Below, one piece after another: positions 17,483 to 25,975 of a DNA stretch of 64,000 bases. A model generated the notes under the pieces. The model saw nothing but the letters and a program-made list of their open reading frames with translations, was not told the DNA's origin and ran no database searches. The first letter of the stretch is position 1, and every line of letters starts with the position of its first letter. The DNA is from RGIG8244 sp045639325 (GTDB lineage Bacteria > Verrucomicrobiota > Lentisphaeria > Victivallales > UBA1829), in the NCBI GenBank assembly GCA_045639325.1, contig JAZUCU010000029.1, positions 6,938-70,937 of the forward strand. The letters are read 5' to 3'. The translations under genes and the position numbers were made by a program.

Positions 17483-18948
17483 TTTTTATTTCCTGCTATA
17501 ATTTTTTCGATTTGGAGCTTGGTCTTTCTGATATTTTCATAAACGGTGGAGGTATCCGGGAAGAAATCCATCAATCTGGAGCATTCTTCGACCGCTTTGC
17601 GATACTCTCTCTGCTGATACAGAAGGTTCACCGTAATCAACCCGTCTTTCCGGATTTTTTCCAGAAGTTCCTGGGCCTTGATGAAACGATCACGGGCAAT
17701 CTGCCATTCCGGCGGTTTATCCGCAAAGACTTCGTACCGTTTCATCGCGATACGGTAATTTTCAATGGAACGCCAGAGATTGCCGGGCTGATTTTTGTAG
17801 CTGTTGAACTGATTTTCCGCAAGATCAAATGAATGTTTTGCCTGTTTGAGGAGGACTTCCTTTGATTCTGCCATGGAGGGGTCAAGTCCGATTTCTTCCT
17901 GCAGAAACGCAATGATTGCATTTTCCACTTTTGTGAAGCTGGCAAGGGGAATGTCGCGAATCGTTATATCGTTGAACTTATCGTCGTACCCTACAACCAG
18001 GCGGACATAATTGCGATTGTTGTCATCTGCAAACTCAATTTGTTCCTGCTGTTTTGATGTCATAAAGTTTGTATCATCAATGGCTTTTTTCAACTTTTCG
18101 ATGGCGGCATCGTGAAGTTTTTCATTGATGACGGGAGCATAGATGCGTCCGCTCTGCAAATCATCAAGGGAGAACTTGATTTTGTTGTTTTCCAGCAACA
18201 GTTTGAATTTGAAAACGGAATTCTGCTTGGTTATTGTAAATTTTTCGTAATAAAGAGTGAACGGATTTTTGATGATGACGTTTGCCACATTCTCCCCGGT
18301 CCGGTTGCCGGATGTGTTGGCAGATTGCATCTTCCAGAACAATGCCACGCAGAAAATGCCAATCATAACCACAAGAATGTAGAACAGCACGTTGGTGGAA
18401 AGCACACGACGTTTCTGATTTGCCGTCATTTCCTGTGAAGACGAATCATCTGATTTTTTCTTCTTTTTACCGAAGATGGAAGTTCCACCTGCTAATTTTG
18501 AGAAATCTGCGGTGGGTTCTTCTTTGCTTTCTTCTTTCACCACTTCCTTTTTCGGTGTTTCCGTAATCTGAGTAACCTGCGTAATCTGTTCCTGTTCCGG
18601 TTGCGTGGGCGGGCGGAAAACGAAAGTCGGGGCGGCAGTTTCTTCTTTTTTTACTTGCGGGGTAATTCCATCAATCCGGAACATCTGTTCGCCGATTGCG
18701 ATCACATCTCCATTATTCAGCTGTGCCGGTTCCATAATCATGGAGCCGTTGAGTTTTGTGCCGTTGGTGCTGCCCAGATCGCGGACGAACCATTTTTCGT
18801 TTTTGTATTCCAGTTTTGCGTGATATCTGGAAACTCCGCCAATCAGCAGCTGAATATCATTGTCGGTTTCTCTGCCGATCCCGAGTCCGGGGGGCATGAC
18901 TTCTCGTTTTTCGCCGGATTTATCTCCGTTTAGAAATTGTAATATCAT
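17479..18948 (-). CDS. FHA domain transmembrane protein
   Basis: 489 residues. Seen: an N-terminal FHA domain (about 1-95) with GLGIGRETDNDIQLL, SRYHAKL and DLGSTNGTKLNG (phosphothreonine-binding loops); a Glu/Lys/Thr-rich linker; one transmembrane helix (about 186-208, VLFYILVVMIGIFCVALFW); and a C-terminal part with helical, TPR-like segments (380-480). The FHA domain should be cytoplasmic and the helical part periplasmic. It overlaps the DUF192 gene and the PEGA gene by 4 bp each. No Ser/Thr kinase lies in the window. Confidence 0.9.
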   Translation of the reverse strand: MILQFLNGDKSGEKREVMPPGLGIGRETDNDIQLLIGGVSRYHAKLEYKNEKWFVRDLGSTNGTKLNGSMIMEPAQLNNGDVIAIGEQMFRIDGITPQVKKEETAAPTFVFRPPTQPEQEQITQVTQITETPKKEVVKEESKEEPTADFSKLAGGTSIFGKKKKKSDDSSSQEMTANQKRRVLSTNVLFYILVVMIGIFCVALFWKMQSANTSGNRTGENVANVIIKNPFTLYYEKFTITKQNSVFKFKLLLENNKIKFSLDDLQSGRIYAPVINEKLHDAAIEKLKKAIDDTNFMTSKQQEQIEFADDNNRNYVRLVVGYDDKFNDITIRDIPLASFTKVENAIIAFLQEEIGLDPSMAESKEVLLKQAKHSFDLAENQFNSYKNQPGNLWRSIENYRIAMKRYEVFADKPPEWQIARDRFIKAQELLEKIRKDGLITVNLLYQQREYRKAVEECSRLMDFFPDTSTVYENIRKTKLQIEKIIAGNKK

Positions 18949-19352
18949 GATTGCTGTTCTCCCGTCCGGGCGGACCCTGTGGCCTGCCCATTGGTATGTT
19001 GTATTACTTCTTGAATATCATTGAGCTCTAATAAATCGTTACATTCTGCCCCGGTCCGCCGCAACGTTCCCGCCGGTAATTCCAGCGTCTGAAATGCTCC
19101 GGCGCAGCGGATGCAGGCTTTCCACGGTTTGACGTCGTGATATAATGCCATGATTCTGTTGTCACTGGAAAGAAAAACAATATCAATGGGCATGGACATA
19201 AAGAATGTATGCACTGCCGGGCAGCGGGGGAAGACCATGGCATCGAATGAATCGAATTTTCTGCCGATCATACCTCTTGCCCGGACGGCAAACGAAAGGG
19301 CCGTCCACGGATTTTCCGCAAGAATGTTTTTCTTTGTCAGATTGATAATCAT
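18945..19352 (-). CDS. DUF192 family protein
   Basis: 135 residues. Seen: the DUF192 signature around RARGMIGRK, AMVFPRCPAVHTFFMSMPID, IVFLSSDNRI and KPWKACIRCAGAFQTLELPAGT. Known: small beta-barrel proteins often found beside Tad/Flp pilus genes; biochemical role uncertain. Many homologues have a signal peptide; this one does not. It sits 9 bp after tadC and overlaps the FHA-TM gene by 4 bp. Confidence 0.85.
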   Translation of the reverse strand: MIINLTKKNILAENPWTALSFAVRARGMIGRKFDSFDAMVFPRCPAVHTFFMSMPIDIVFLSSDNRIMALYHDVKPWKACIRCAGAFQTLELPAGTLRRTGAECNDLLELNDIQEVIQHTNGQATGSARTGEQQS

Positions 19353-19361
19353 CGCGATATT

Positions 19362-20255
19362 TTACCCTTTGAGTACAGTGTTCATTGCCTGCATGAGAAT
19401 CGGGCCCATCAGAATCAGAAAGACCGAGGGGAAGATGAATACGATAACCGGAAACAGAATCTTAACCGGTGTTTCATTTGCCAGTTTTTCTGCTCTGGAA
19501 AAACGTTTTGCACGTAATTGTTCTCCTTGAATCCGAAGCAGTTGACCGATACTGACCCCCAGTTCATCCGCCTGAACAATGGCATTGACTACGCTGGTTA
19601 ATTCGCCCTGTCTTACCCGTTTTCCCAAATCACGCATGGCTGTCTGACGCGGTTTGCCCAGCTGGATTTCATGCAGGGTACGGGTCAATTCTTCTGTCAA
19701 CGCATCGGTTTTGCGTCTGCCGTTGATTTCACGCAATGCAGTAAGAAAATCTTTCCCGGCTTCAACGGAAAGTGTGAGCAGGTCAAGCAGGTTCGGCAAG
19801 GCTTTGAGAATGGCAAGATGCCGTTTCCGGATGATTCCCTTGAGCCAGATGGATGGATAAACAAGGAAAAGTAGAATCGCCAGCAAAGCGCCAGCCGGTT
19901 GTTTTGCAAGAAAGAGCAGAACCGTAAATGCCACACCGAAAAACGCAAGCACGATGCGCAAACCAAGAAAACGTTCTGCGGATAACGTCTGATCGTACCC
20001 CGCCATAAGCAATTGTTCCTCCGTCTGATCCAACTGTGTGCGGAACAGGTCGGAACGGACAAGCGGGTATGCATTGGGGGCAAGCGGCAGAAAAATCCGG
20101 AAAAGAATCGGGATATTCTTTTTAACATCATCCGTTTGCGTTTTTTCTTCTTTTTCTGTACGGATGGAGGAGAACAGGTCTGCGCCGATCAGAACGATTG
20201 CGATGGTTGCAATACACGCACTGATGCATGCCAGAAATTGAAATAAATTATTCAT
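19362..20255 (-). CDS. tadC: Tad/Flp pilus inner-membrane protein TadC
   Basis: 297 residues, type II secretion F-type domain. Seen: an N-terminal TM helix, a paired TM region near 95-145, the cytoplasmic helical F domain (LPNLLDLLTLSVEAGKDFLTALREI, about 155-185; VVNAIVQADELGVSIGQLL) and a C-terminal TM near 262-288. Known: TadB and TadC form the membrane platform on which the TadA ATPase acts. 12 bp after tadB. Confidence 0.9.
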   Translation of the reverse strand: MNNLFQFLACISACIATIAIVLIGADLFSSIRTEKEEKTQTDDVKKNIPILFRIFLPLAPNAYPLVRSDLFRTQLDQTEEQLLMAGYDQTLSAERFLGLRIVLAFFGVAFTVLLFLAKQPAGALLAILLFLVYPSIWLKGIIRKRHLAILKALPNLLDLLTLSVEAGKDFLTALREINGRRKTDALTEELTRTLHEIQLGKPRQTAMRDLGKRVRQGELTSVVNAIVQADELGVSIGQLLRIQGEQLRAKRFSRAEKLANETPVKILFPVIVFIFPSVFLILMGPILMQAMNTVLKG

Positions 20256-20267
20256 GAAACAGTCTCC

Positions 20268-21170
20268 TTAAATATCGATCTTGGTGATTTTACGGATAAC
20301 AAAGAATCCGCTGATGTCCAGCACCAGTACTGCTATCATAATCAAAATTCCCATCGGCTGTGAGAAAAACGAATCCATCATGTCCGGCGAAATGTACATC
20401 ATTGCAAAAAACAGGAAGAAGGGCATTGCGCCGATGATCCATGCCTGCATACGGCCCATCGCAGTCAGAGAATCCACTTTCTGCATAATGCGGACACGTT
20501 CCCGGATGACCCCGGCGAGACGTTCCAGAATGGAGGTCAATTCCCCCCCGGTCTGTCTGGCTGTGATAATGGCAATTGCCACCAGTTCAAAGTCCGAACT
20601 GCGTACCCGGTTACTCATATTGAGCAATGCTTCATCAAAAGAAACGCCGAGCCGGAGTTCCTGCGTCAACAGCGTGAAATCGTAGGAAATCGGACTGCGG
20701 TTTTCTTTGACCACGGCATCGAATGCCTGTGTGATACTGAATCCCGCTTTCAGGGAACTGCTCATGGCAAGAAGGGCATCTTCCAACTGTTCATTGAATT
20801 TTTTCAGGCGAACATTGGCCAGATAACGCAGATATACACGGGGCAGGGGGAAGGTCAGGGCAGCTGCAATCAATCCGCCTGCAACCATTTTTGTGATGGA
20901 TGGCTGTTGACCCGATGCCAGGAAAATCAAGCCGACTGTCAGGAAGGCGAACAGTGCCGCAAGCGCAAAACTCAAGTCAAGGATTCTGCCCGGAGGAAGC
21001 TGCAGAAGAACGTCATCCATTACAATCGCCGTTTCCTGCAGATATTTCTGTTTGTATCGCGCAGAGGTAAAGCCCACAAAGTCAATAATAACGTAGGTCG
21101 CAAACGTTACGCACAAACCGGCACTGACGCAGGCAAGCAGAAACAGATTGGATTGAATAAATTCCAGCAT
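20268..21170 (-). CDS. tadB: Tad/Flp pilus inner-membrane protein TadB
   Basis: 300 residues with the same topology as TadC: an N-terminal TM, a TM pair (about 65-115), the F domain with EDALLAMSSSLKAGFSITQAF and IITARQTGGELTSILERLAGVIRERVRIM, and C-terminal TMs at about 240-290. Order tadA-tadB-tadC is the usual one. Three bp separate it from the ATPase gene. Confidence 0.91.
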   Translation of the reverse strand: MLEFIQSNLFLLACVSAGLCVTFATYVIIDFVGFTSARYKQKYLQETAIVMDDVLLQLPPGRILDLSFALAALFAFLTVGLIFLASGQQPSITKMVAGGLIAAALTFPLPRVYLRYLANVRLKKFNEQLEDALLAMSSSLKAGFSITQAFDAVVKENRSPISYDFTLLTQELRLGVSFDEALLNMSNRVRSSDFELVAIAIITARQTGGELTSILERLAGVIRERVRIMQKVDSLTAMGRMQAWIIGAMPFFLFFAMMYISPDMMDSFFSQPMGILIMIAVLVLDISGFFVIRKITKIDI

Positions 21171-21172
21171 GG

Positions 21173-22930
21173 TCAGTATTCTCCTTTCGGTTCCCGCGGC
21201 GGGTTGAAGATGGAAATGTCAAGCGGTATACCGGCGCGTTTGATTTCATCCATAAAGGTGGGAACGTTCCCCGTCGGCAGATAACGCCCGACCATCTTAC
21301 CATCCGGTGTCCAGCCATCCTGATGATAGACAAAAATATCCTGCATCGTGATAATGTCACCTTCCATCTTGGTGATCTCACTGACGTATGTCACTTTACG
21401 GGAACCGTCTTTTTCACGATTGATCTGTACGATAATGGCAATAGCAGAAGCAATCTGTTCCCGGATCGCTCGCAACGGCAGATCGAATCCGGACATGAGC
21501 ACCAGCGTTTCCAGTCGGGAAAGTGCATCACGGGGTGCATTTGCATGGATCGTGGTCAGAGATCCGTCATGACCCGTATTCATAGCCTGAAGCATGTCGA
21601 GGGCTTCGCCGCCACGACATTCCCCGATGACGATACGGTCCGGGCGCATACGCAGGGAGTTTTTGACCAGGTCGCGGATATTGATTTCGCCTTTGCCTTC
21701 GATGTTGGCGGGGCGGGATTCCAGACGCACCACATGTTCCTGACGCAGCTGCAATTCCGCCGCGTCTTCAATCGTTACGATACGTTCCCGGTTGGGGAGA
21801 AATCCGCTCAAGATGTTCAGCAGAGTGGTTTTACCGGAACCCGTACCGCCGGAAATGATAATGTTTTTCCGGATTTTGACGCAGACATCCAAGAAGTCGG
21901 CAATTTCCTGCGAAATGGAACCGAACCGGATCAGGTCGGATACCTGAAGCGGATTCTTGGAGAATTTACGAATCGTAATTGTCGGGCCAACCAGTGACAG
22001 AGGCGGGATGATTGCATTCACACGGGAGCCGTCTTTCAAACGGGCGTCCACCATGGGGGAACTTTCGTCAATACGGCGTCCCAGCGGCGAGACAATTCGT
22101 TCGATTGCCGCCAATACCTGTTGATTATCGGCAAAGCAGGTATCGGTTTTGTAAAGAACGCCTTTATGTTCCACATAGACCTTGTCCGGACCATTGACCA
22201 TGATTTCGGAAATATCATCTCTGGCGATCAATTCTTCCAGCGGGCCCAGGCCGATGGCTTCGTGATACAAATCTTTTTCCAGTTTTTCGATTGTCACACC
22301 CGGGGGAAGCGGAATATTGAGTTCCGCAAGAATTTCATGAATTGTTGCCGCCGCTTTGTTGGAAAGATCTTCTTCCGACGTATTGCCGCTCATGGCCATG
22401 CGTTTGAGATTGAGACGCTGCAATAATTCTTCATGGGCGCGTTTTTTGATCTCCTGCACAAATGCCATGGCTTTCTGCGGAACACCGGAAATTTTGAGAA
22501 TCGGCACTTCTTCTTCCCCGTTGGATTTGCTTTTTTCCGGTTGGATGGCAGGGAACGGAGCCGGTTCTTTTACTTGCGTCTGAGGTTGAACCGGTGTCGG
22601 TTCCTGGACTGCTTTCGGCCGTTCCGGTCCATTTTCTCGTACGAAAATCAGGTTGCCGATGCGGATTGCATCGCCCTTGAATACGGTAAGGAACTGTCCG
22701 GGTACGGCTCGCTGTTCGTTGAGGAATGTGCCATTGGAACTGTTGGTATCCTGCACTTCCAGGGTGTCGCCTTTGACGGTCAGAATACAATGCTGTTTGG
22801 AAACACCGGGGTAGGGCAGCTGGATATTTGTGCCGTTCGCCGCACCGACTTTGTATTGTCCATCCGGCAGAGGCAGATCATTTTTGCCCTGATCGGGAAT
22901 GATGAGTGAAAGATGAATCATACTTGCCAC
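21173..22930 (-). CDS. cpaF: FHA-fused Tad/Flp secretion ATPase (TadA/CpaF)
   Basis: 585 residues, longer than ordinary CpaF because of an N-terminal FHA domain (about 1-98; PGVSKQHCILTV, NSSNGTFLNEQRA) and a Pro/Gln linker (105-140). The ATPase part is complete: Walker A GGTGSGKTTLL (361-371), Asp box TIEDAAELQL, Walker B-type IVIGECRGGEALDML, and a His box in MNTGHDGSLTTIHANAPRD. Known: powers Flp/Tad pilus assembly from the cytoplasm. Inferred: the FHA domain ties pilus assembly to protein phosphorylation. Confidence 0.93.
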   Translation of the reverse strand: MASMIHLSLIIPDQGKNDLPLPDGQYKVGAANGTNIQLPYPGVSKQHCILTVKGDTLEVQDTNSSNGTFLNEQRAVPGQFLTVFKGDAIRIGNLIFVRENGPERPKAVQEPTPVQPQTQVKEPAPFPAIQPEKSKSNGEEEVPILKISGVPQKAMAFVQEIKKRAHEELLQRLNLKRMAMSGNTSEEDLSNKAAATIHEILAELNIPLPPGVTIEKLEKDLYHEAIGLGPLEELIARDDISEIMVNGPDKVYVEHKGVLYKTDTCFADNQQVLAAIERIVSPLGRRIDESSPMVDARLKDGSRVNAIIPPLSLVGPTITIRKFSKNPLQVSDLIRFGSISQEIADFLDVCVKIRKNIIISGGTGSGKTTLLNILSGFLPNRERIVTIEDAAELQLRQEHVVRLESRPANIEGKGEINIRDLVKNSLRMRPDRIVIGECRGGEALDMLQAMNTGHDGSLTTIHANAPRDALSRLETLVLMSGFDLPLRAIREQIASAIAIIVQINREKDGSRKVTYVSEITKMEGDIITMQDIFVYHQDGWTPDGKMVGRYLPTGNVPTFMDEIKRAGIPLDISIFNPPREPKGEY

Positions 22931-22931
22931 C

Positions 22932-23729
22932 TCAGCGGAGGATTTTTTTCATTTTTTCTTCGCGTTCTTTTGTGTACTGCTTGATGTTTTTCTGGAGGTA
23001 AGACCAGTCGACACTCTGCAGATCGTCAGTGACTGTGGATTCTTCGTAATTCCGCAAGCTCAGGGTCAGATTCCCTTTCTGCATGGCAAAGATAATCATT
23101 TCCACTTCTTTCGGGGTCAATTCCAGAGTGACGGTGTTATAAGAGCGTACCGTGGTATCCATTCCCGCACGGACTTTACCCATATCCTGTCCGCAGGCAA
23201 GCACTTTTACCTGCTGCAGAATAGTCAGCGTGACGGTGTCCAGAGCGGCATCCCCTTTTGCATCGGGAAAGCGGAACGTACCGATCAGGTCCACAAAGTT
23301 GTTGGGGCGGATCAAACCGGTGACGGAAGAGACCGTATCCACGGGAATGGAGATGGCACGGAAGCCGGGGCGGACCAGTGCGGACATGCCGGTCTGACCG
23401 GGAGAGATGTTATCTTCAAAATCGTTCCAGGTCAGAATGGTATTGGCAGGAATGCGGGAGCGGACAGCCAGATCCAGAATACGGTCTTTCTGGGACCAGG
23501 GAATTTCCCGGCTGACTGCACTGCCAGCATAACGTTTGACGGTATATTTTGCGATATCGCTTTCTTTCAATTTCTGCCCGCTTGTCAATTCCCGTACCAG
23601 GCGGATCACATCCACATTGATTGCGCTTTCCATGATTTTTCTTTTTTCGGCATTGATCTGCTGAAAAGTGAACATGAATGCCAGGACGCCGAAGAATACG
23701 GCAGTAAGAAGAAGCAGTTTCTGTTTCAT
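22932..23729 (-). CDS. cpaB: Flp pilus assembly protein CpaB/RcpC
   Basis: 265 residues. Seen: an N-terminal TM/signal segment (LLLLTAVFFGVLAFMFTF), then an SAF-type domain (about 40-110: LTSGQKLKESDIAKYTV, SRIPANTILTWNDF) and the RcpC domain (GFRAISIPVDTVSSVTGLIRP, NFVDLIGTF). Known: periplasmic component that helps the secretin pore in Tad systems. It is the first gene of the operon. No secretin (CpaC), pilin or prepilin peptidase gene is in the window. Confidence 0.9.
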   Translation of the reverse strand: MKQKLLLLTAVFFGVLAFMFTFQQINAEKRKIMESAINVDVIRLVRELTSGQKLKESDIAKYTVKRYAGSAVSREIPWSQKDRILDLAVRSRIPANTILTWNDFEDNISPGQTGMSALVRPGFRAISIPVDTVSSVTGLIRPNNFVDLIGTFRFPDAKGDAALDTVTLTILQQVKVLACGQDMGKVRAGMDTTVRSYNTVTLELTPKEVEMIIFAMQKGNLTLSLRNYEESTVTDDLQSVDWSYLQKNIKQYTKEREEKMKKILR

Positions 23730-23838
23730 AAAACGGTACCTTTATTTTGTTCATTGTTGCAACATTTTTTGTATTACTCACAATATACACGATAGAGGCA
23801 CGGATTTCCAGTCTTTTTTCTATTATTTTTAAAAAAAC

Positions 23839-24255
23839 TTATTTTCTTTCCTGTCCCTGCTGCCGTTTCCAGTAATTCATCCCCCGGTTCGGACGGAAAA
23901 ATGTCTTCGGAATTCCCTTCTTAGTCGTTACTCCGAAGTTATTGGTCGGCGGATGATAATACAACCGGTCACCGTTGGAACGTATCTTTTTCAAGGTCCC
24001 TTTCGGCGGAGAACGGAAAAACTCCAATGCTGCATTGCCGTATTCCTCTGCCGTTTTATATTCCGGAAATTCGCTCCGGTGTTTGCCCCAGTGACGTTCC
24101 AGATTCTGCGGATGCCATTGGGCGGAATAGACTTGCTGTATGGATGTCTTTTTGTCGGAAGAAATGTTTTTCTCTGTCGGAAGTCCTGCAACATAAATAT
24201 GATATCCTGTAATTGCTGTCAGAAGGAGAAGCAGGGAAAATAAAAACTTTTTCAT
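23839..24255 (-). CDS. Small exported protein with BECR/polymorphic-toxin-like domain
   Basis: 138 residues. Seen: a signal peptide or anchor (MKKFLFSLLLLLTAITGYHIYV), then a domain with HWGKHRSEF, a YGNAALEFF helix, a DRLYYHPPTNNFGVTT hairpin, and TFFRPN...YWKRQ at the end. That order (H-x-x-K-H...EF, E-Y-x-x-A, D...Y-x-P-x-x-N-x-F, T-x-F-x-P) is what I associate with Barnase/EndoU/colicin/RelE-like nuclease domains at the C-termini of contact-dependent toxins and in phage proteins. Here it stands alone behind an export signal, with no obvious immunity gene. Function is inferred from pattern only; nuclease activity is unproven. Confidence 0.6.
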   Translation of the reverse strand: MKKFLFSLLLLLTAITGYHIYVAGLPTEKNISSDKKTSIQQVYSAQWHPQNLERHWGKHRSEFPEYKTAEEYGNAALEFFRSPPKGTLKKIRSNGDRLYYHPPTNNFGVTTKKGIPKTFFRPNRGMNYWKRQQGQERK

Positions 24256-24300
24256 AACGTATTTACTCCGGGTAAATTATAAAAATATATTGAAACTGTT

Positions 24301-24329
24301 AATATAATTCGCAATTTATGAAATGTCAA
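24301..24329 (-). promoter_or_regulatory. Consensus promoter of the BECR-like gene
   Basis: Minus strand TTGACA (24329-24324), 17 bp, TATATT (24306-24301), 45 bp before the start. It has a perfect -35. Confidence 0.7.
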
Positions 24330-24347
24330 ATTTTTTTCAAAAAATAC

Positions 24348-24377
24348 TTGACAATGTGATATACTGCGGGTTATATT
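24348..24377 (+). promoter_or_regulatory. Consensus promoter of the sialate esterase gene
   Basis: TTGACA (24348-24353), 18 bp, TATATT (24372-24377), 31 bp before the ATG. Its -35 is back to back with that of the divergent gene, 18 bp apart. Confidence 0.7.
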
Positions 24378-24408
24378 GTCACAGCAATTTTTACAGGAGA
24401 TAAAATTT

Positions 24409-25971
24409 ATGAAGTTTTTCCGTTCGTTTGTGTTTGTTGCCGCCGGTATGTTCTGTACTGCCGTTTATGCCGATGTGAAGCCCTCAACCATCTTTCAATC
24501 CAACATGGTTCTTCCGCGGGAATGTCCTATGCCCGTTTGGGGGACGGCGGAACCCGGTGAAGTGGTGGAAGTTTCTTTTGACGGGCAGAAAAAAAGTGTC
24601 ACCGCAGATAAATACGGTAAGTGGCAGATAACCTTTGAACCGTTGAAAATGAATAAAAACGGTCAGGAAATGATCTTGAAAGGGAAAAAGAACCGGGTCG
24701 TGCTGAACAATATTCTTGTAGGTGATGTCTGGCTTTGCGGCGGTCAATCCAACATGGAATGGCCGTTCAGTTCCAAAGTGCTTGATGGCGGGAAACACAT
24801 GAAAGAATCCGCAAATTTTCCGTTGATCCGCCGCGTGAAAGTCAAACGGCTCAATTCCGATGACCCGCTTGATCATGTGCAGATTCAATATGATTGGAGT
24901 GTGTGCGGACCGAAAGCCATTTCCACATGGAGTACTGCGGCATATTATTTTGCCCGCCGGATTCATCTTGAAACCGGAGTGCCCATCGGAATTCTGGAAA
25001 ACAATGCAGGCGGTACACCGATTGTGCTCTTTACCGCAACTTCCGCTTTTACGATTGATAACAAGCCCTGGGGTGCAGTAAAGCCGTATGTGCACGGTAC
25101 GCCGGAATATAAGAAACGCGCCGAGGAAAATATCCGGATCCGCAGGGAATGGCTCAAGGCGGCAGAAATGGCAATGCAGGATGGCTTGCCGCTTCCAGCT
25201 TTACCGATACGTCCCCATAAGACCGGTTATCTTGCGCTTTATTACAATACTATGGTGGCACCTCTTGCCCGTTTCCCTGTAAAAGGTGTAATCTGGTATC
25301 AGGGCTGCAGCGATGCAAAAGCCGGAATGAATTATTATCAGAGTATGCACCGTCTTGTAAAAGGCTGGCGTGATACCTGGAAGAAGGAACTCCCCTTCTA
25401 TTTCGTTCAGCTTGCGGCATTTCAGAAAGCTACAAATGATCCGCAGGGCGGCGACGGGTTTGCCATGATCCGGGAGGCACAGCGGAAATCCATGGATCTT
25501 CCCAACACCGGCATGGCATGTACAATTGATATCGGTATGCAGAATGATATTCACCCGAAAAATAAATTGGATGTGGGCGAACGTCTTGCATGTTGGGCAT
25601 TGCGTGATCTTTACGGCAAAAAAGATGTGGTCGTAAGCGGTCCCCTTTTCAAATCCATGGAAATCAAAAACGGCAAAGCTGTTCTGTCATTTGACTATGC
25701 CAAAGGCTTGATGACCGCGAAGAAAACAGGTCTTGCCAAACCCGTTCCTGTCAAAGCAAAACCTGCGCATTTTGCCATTGCCGGTGCGGATAAAGTCTGG
25801 CATTGGGCGGATGCGGAAATCAAAGGCGAACAAGTGATTGTTGCTTCGGATAAAGTCAAAAATCCGGTCGCTGTCCGCTATGCCTTCCGCTCCTATCCTG
25901 ACGGCGTGAATATGTACAATGCCGCAGGATTGCCCATGGTTCCGTTCCGCACGGATAACTGGAAAAAATAA
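24409..25971 (+). CDS. Sialate O-acetylesterase family protein
   Basis: Removes acetyl groups from sialic acid or related glycans outside the cytoplasm. 520 residues from the chosen ATG, which has AGGAGAT 9 bp upstream; an earlier in-frame ATG (24376) has none and would lie within the promoter. Seen: signal peptide (MKFFRSFVFVAAGMFCTAVYA), the family N-terminus (STIFQSNMVLPRE, PMPVWGTAEPGE), the SGNH serine in LCGGQSNMEWP, an Asn in NNAGGTP, and the Asp/His block NDIHPKNKLDVGERLA. Convergent with the lyase gene 4 bp away. Confidence 0.92.
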   Translation: MKFFRSFVFVAAGMFCTAVYADVKPSTIFQSNMVLPRECPMPVWGTAEPGEVVEVSFDGQKKSVTADKYGKWQITFEPLKMNKNGQEMILKGKKNRVVLNNILVGDVWLCGGQSNMEWPFSSKVLDGGKHMKESANFPLIRRVKVKRLNSDDPLDHVQIQYDWSVCGPKAISTWSTAAYYFARRIHLETGVPIGILENNAGGTPIVLFTATSAFTIDNKPWGAVKPYVHGTPEYKKRAEENIRIRREWLKAAEMAMQDGLPLPALPIRPHKTGYLALYYNTMVAPLARFPVKGVIWYQGCSDAKAGMNYYQSMHRLVKGWRDTWKKELPFYFVQLAAFQKATNDPQGGDGFAMIREAQRKSMDLPNTGMACTIDIGMQNDIHPKNKLDVGERLACWALRDLYGKKDVVVSGPLFKSMEIKNGKAVLSFDYAKGLMTAKKTGLAKPVPVKAKPAHFAIAGADKVWHWADAEIKGEQVIVASDKVKNPVAVRYAFRSYPDGVNMYNAAGLPMVPFRTDNWKK

Positions 25972-25975
25972 CGCT

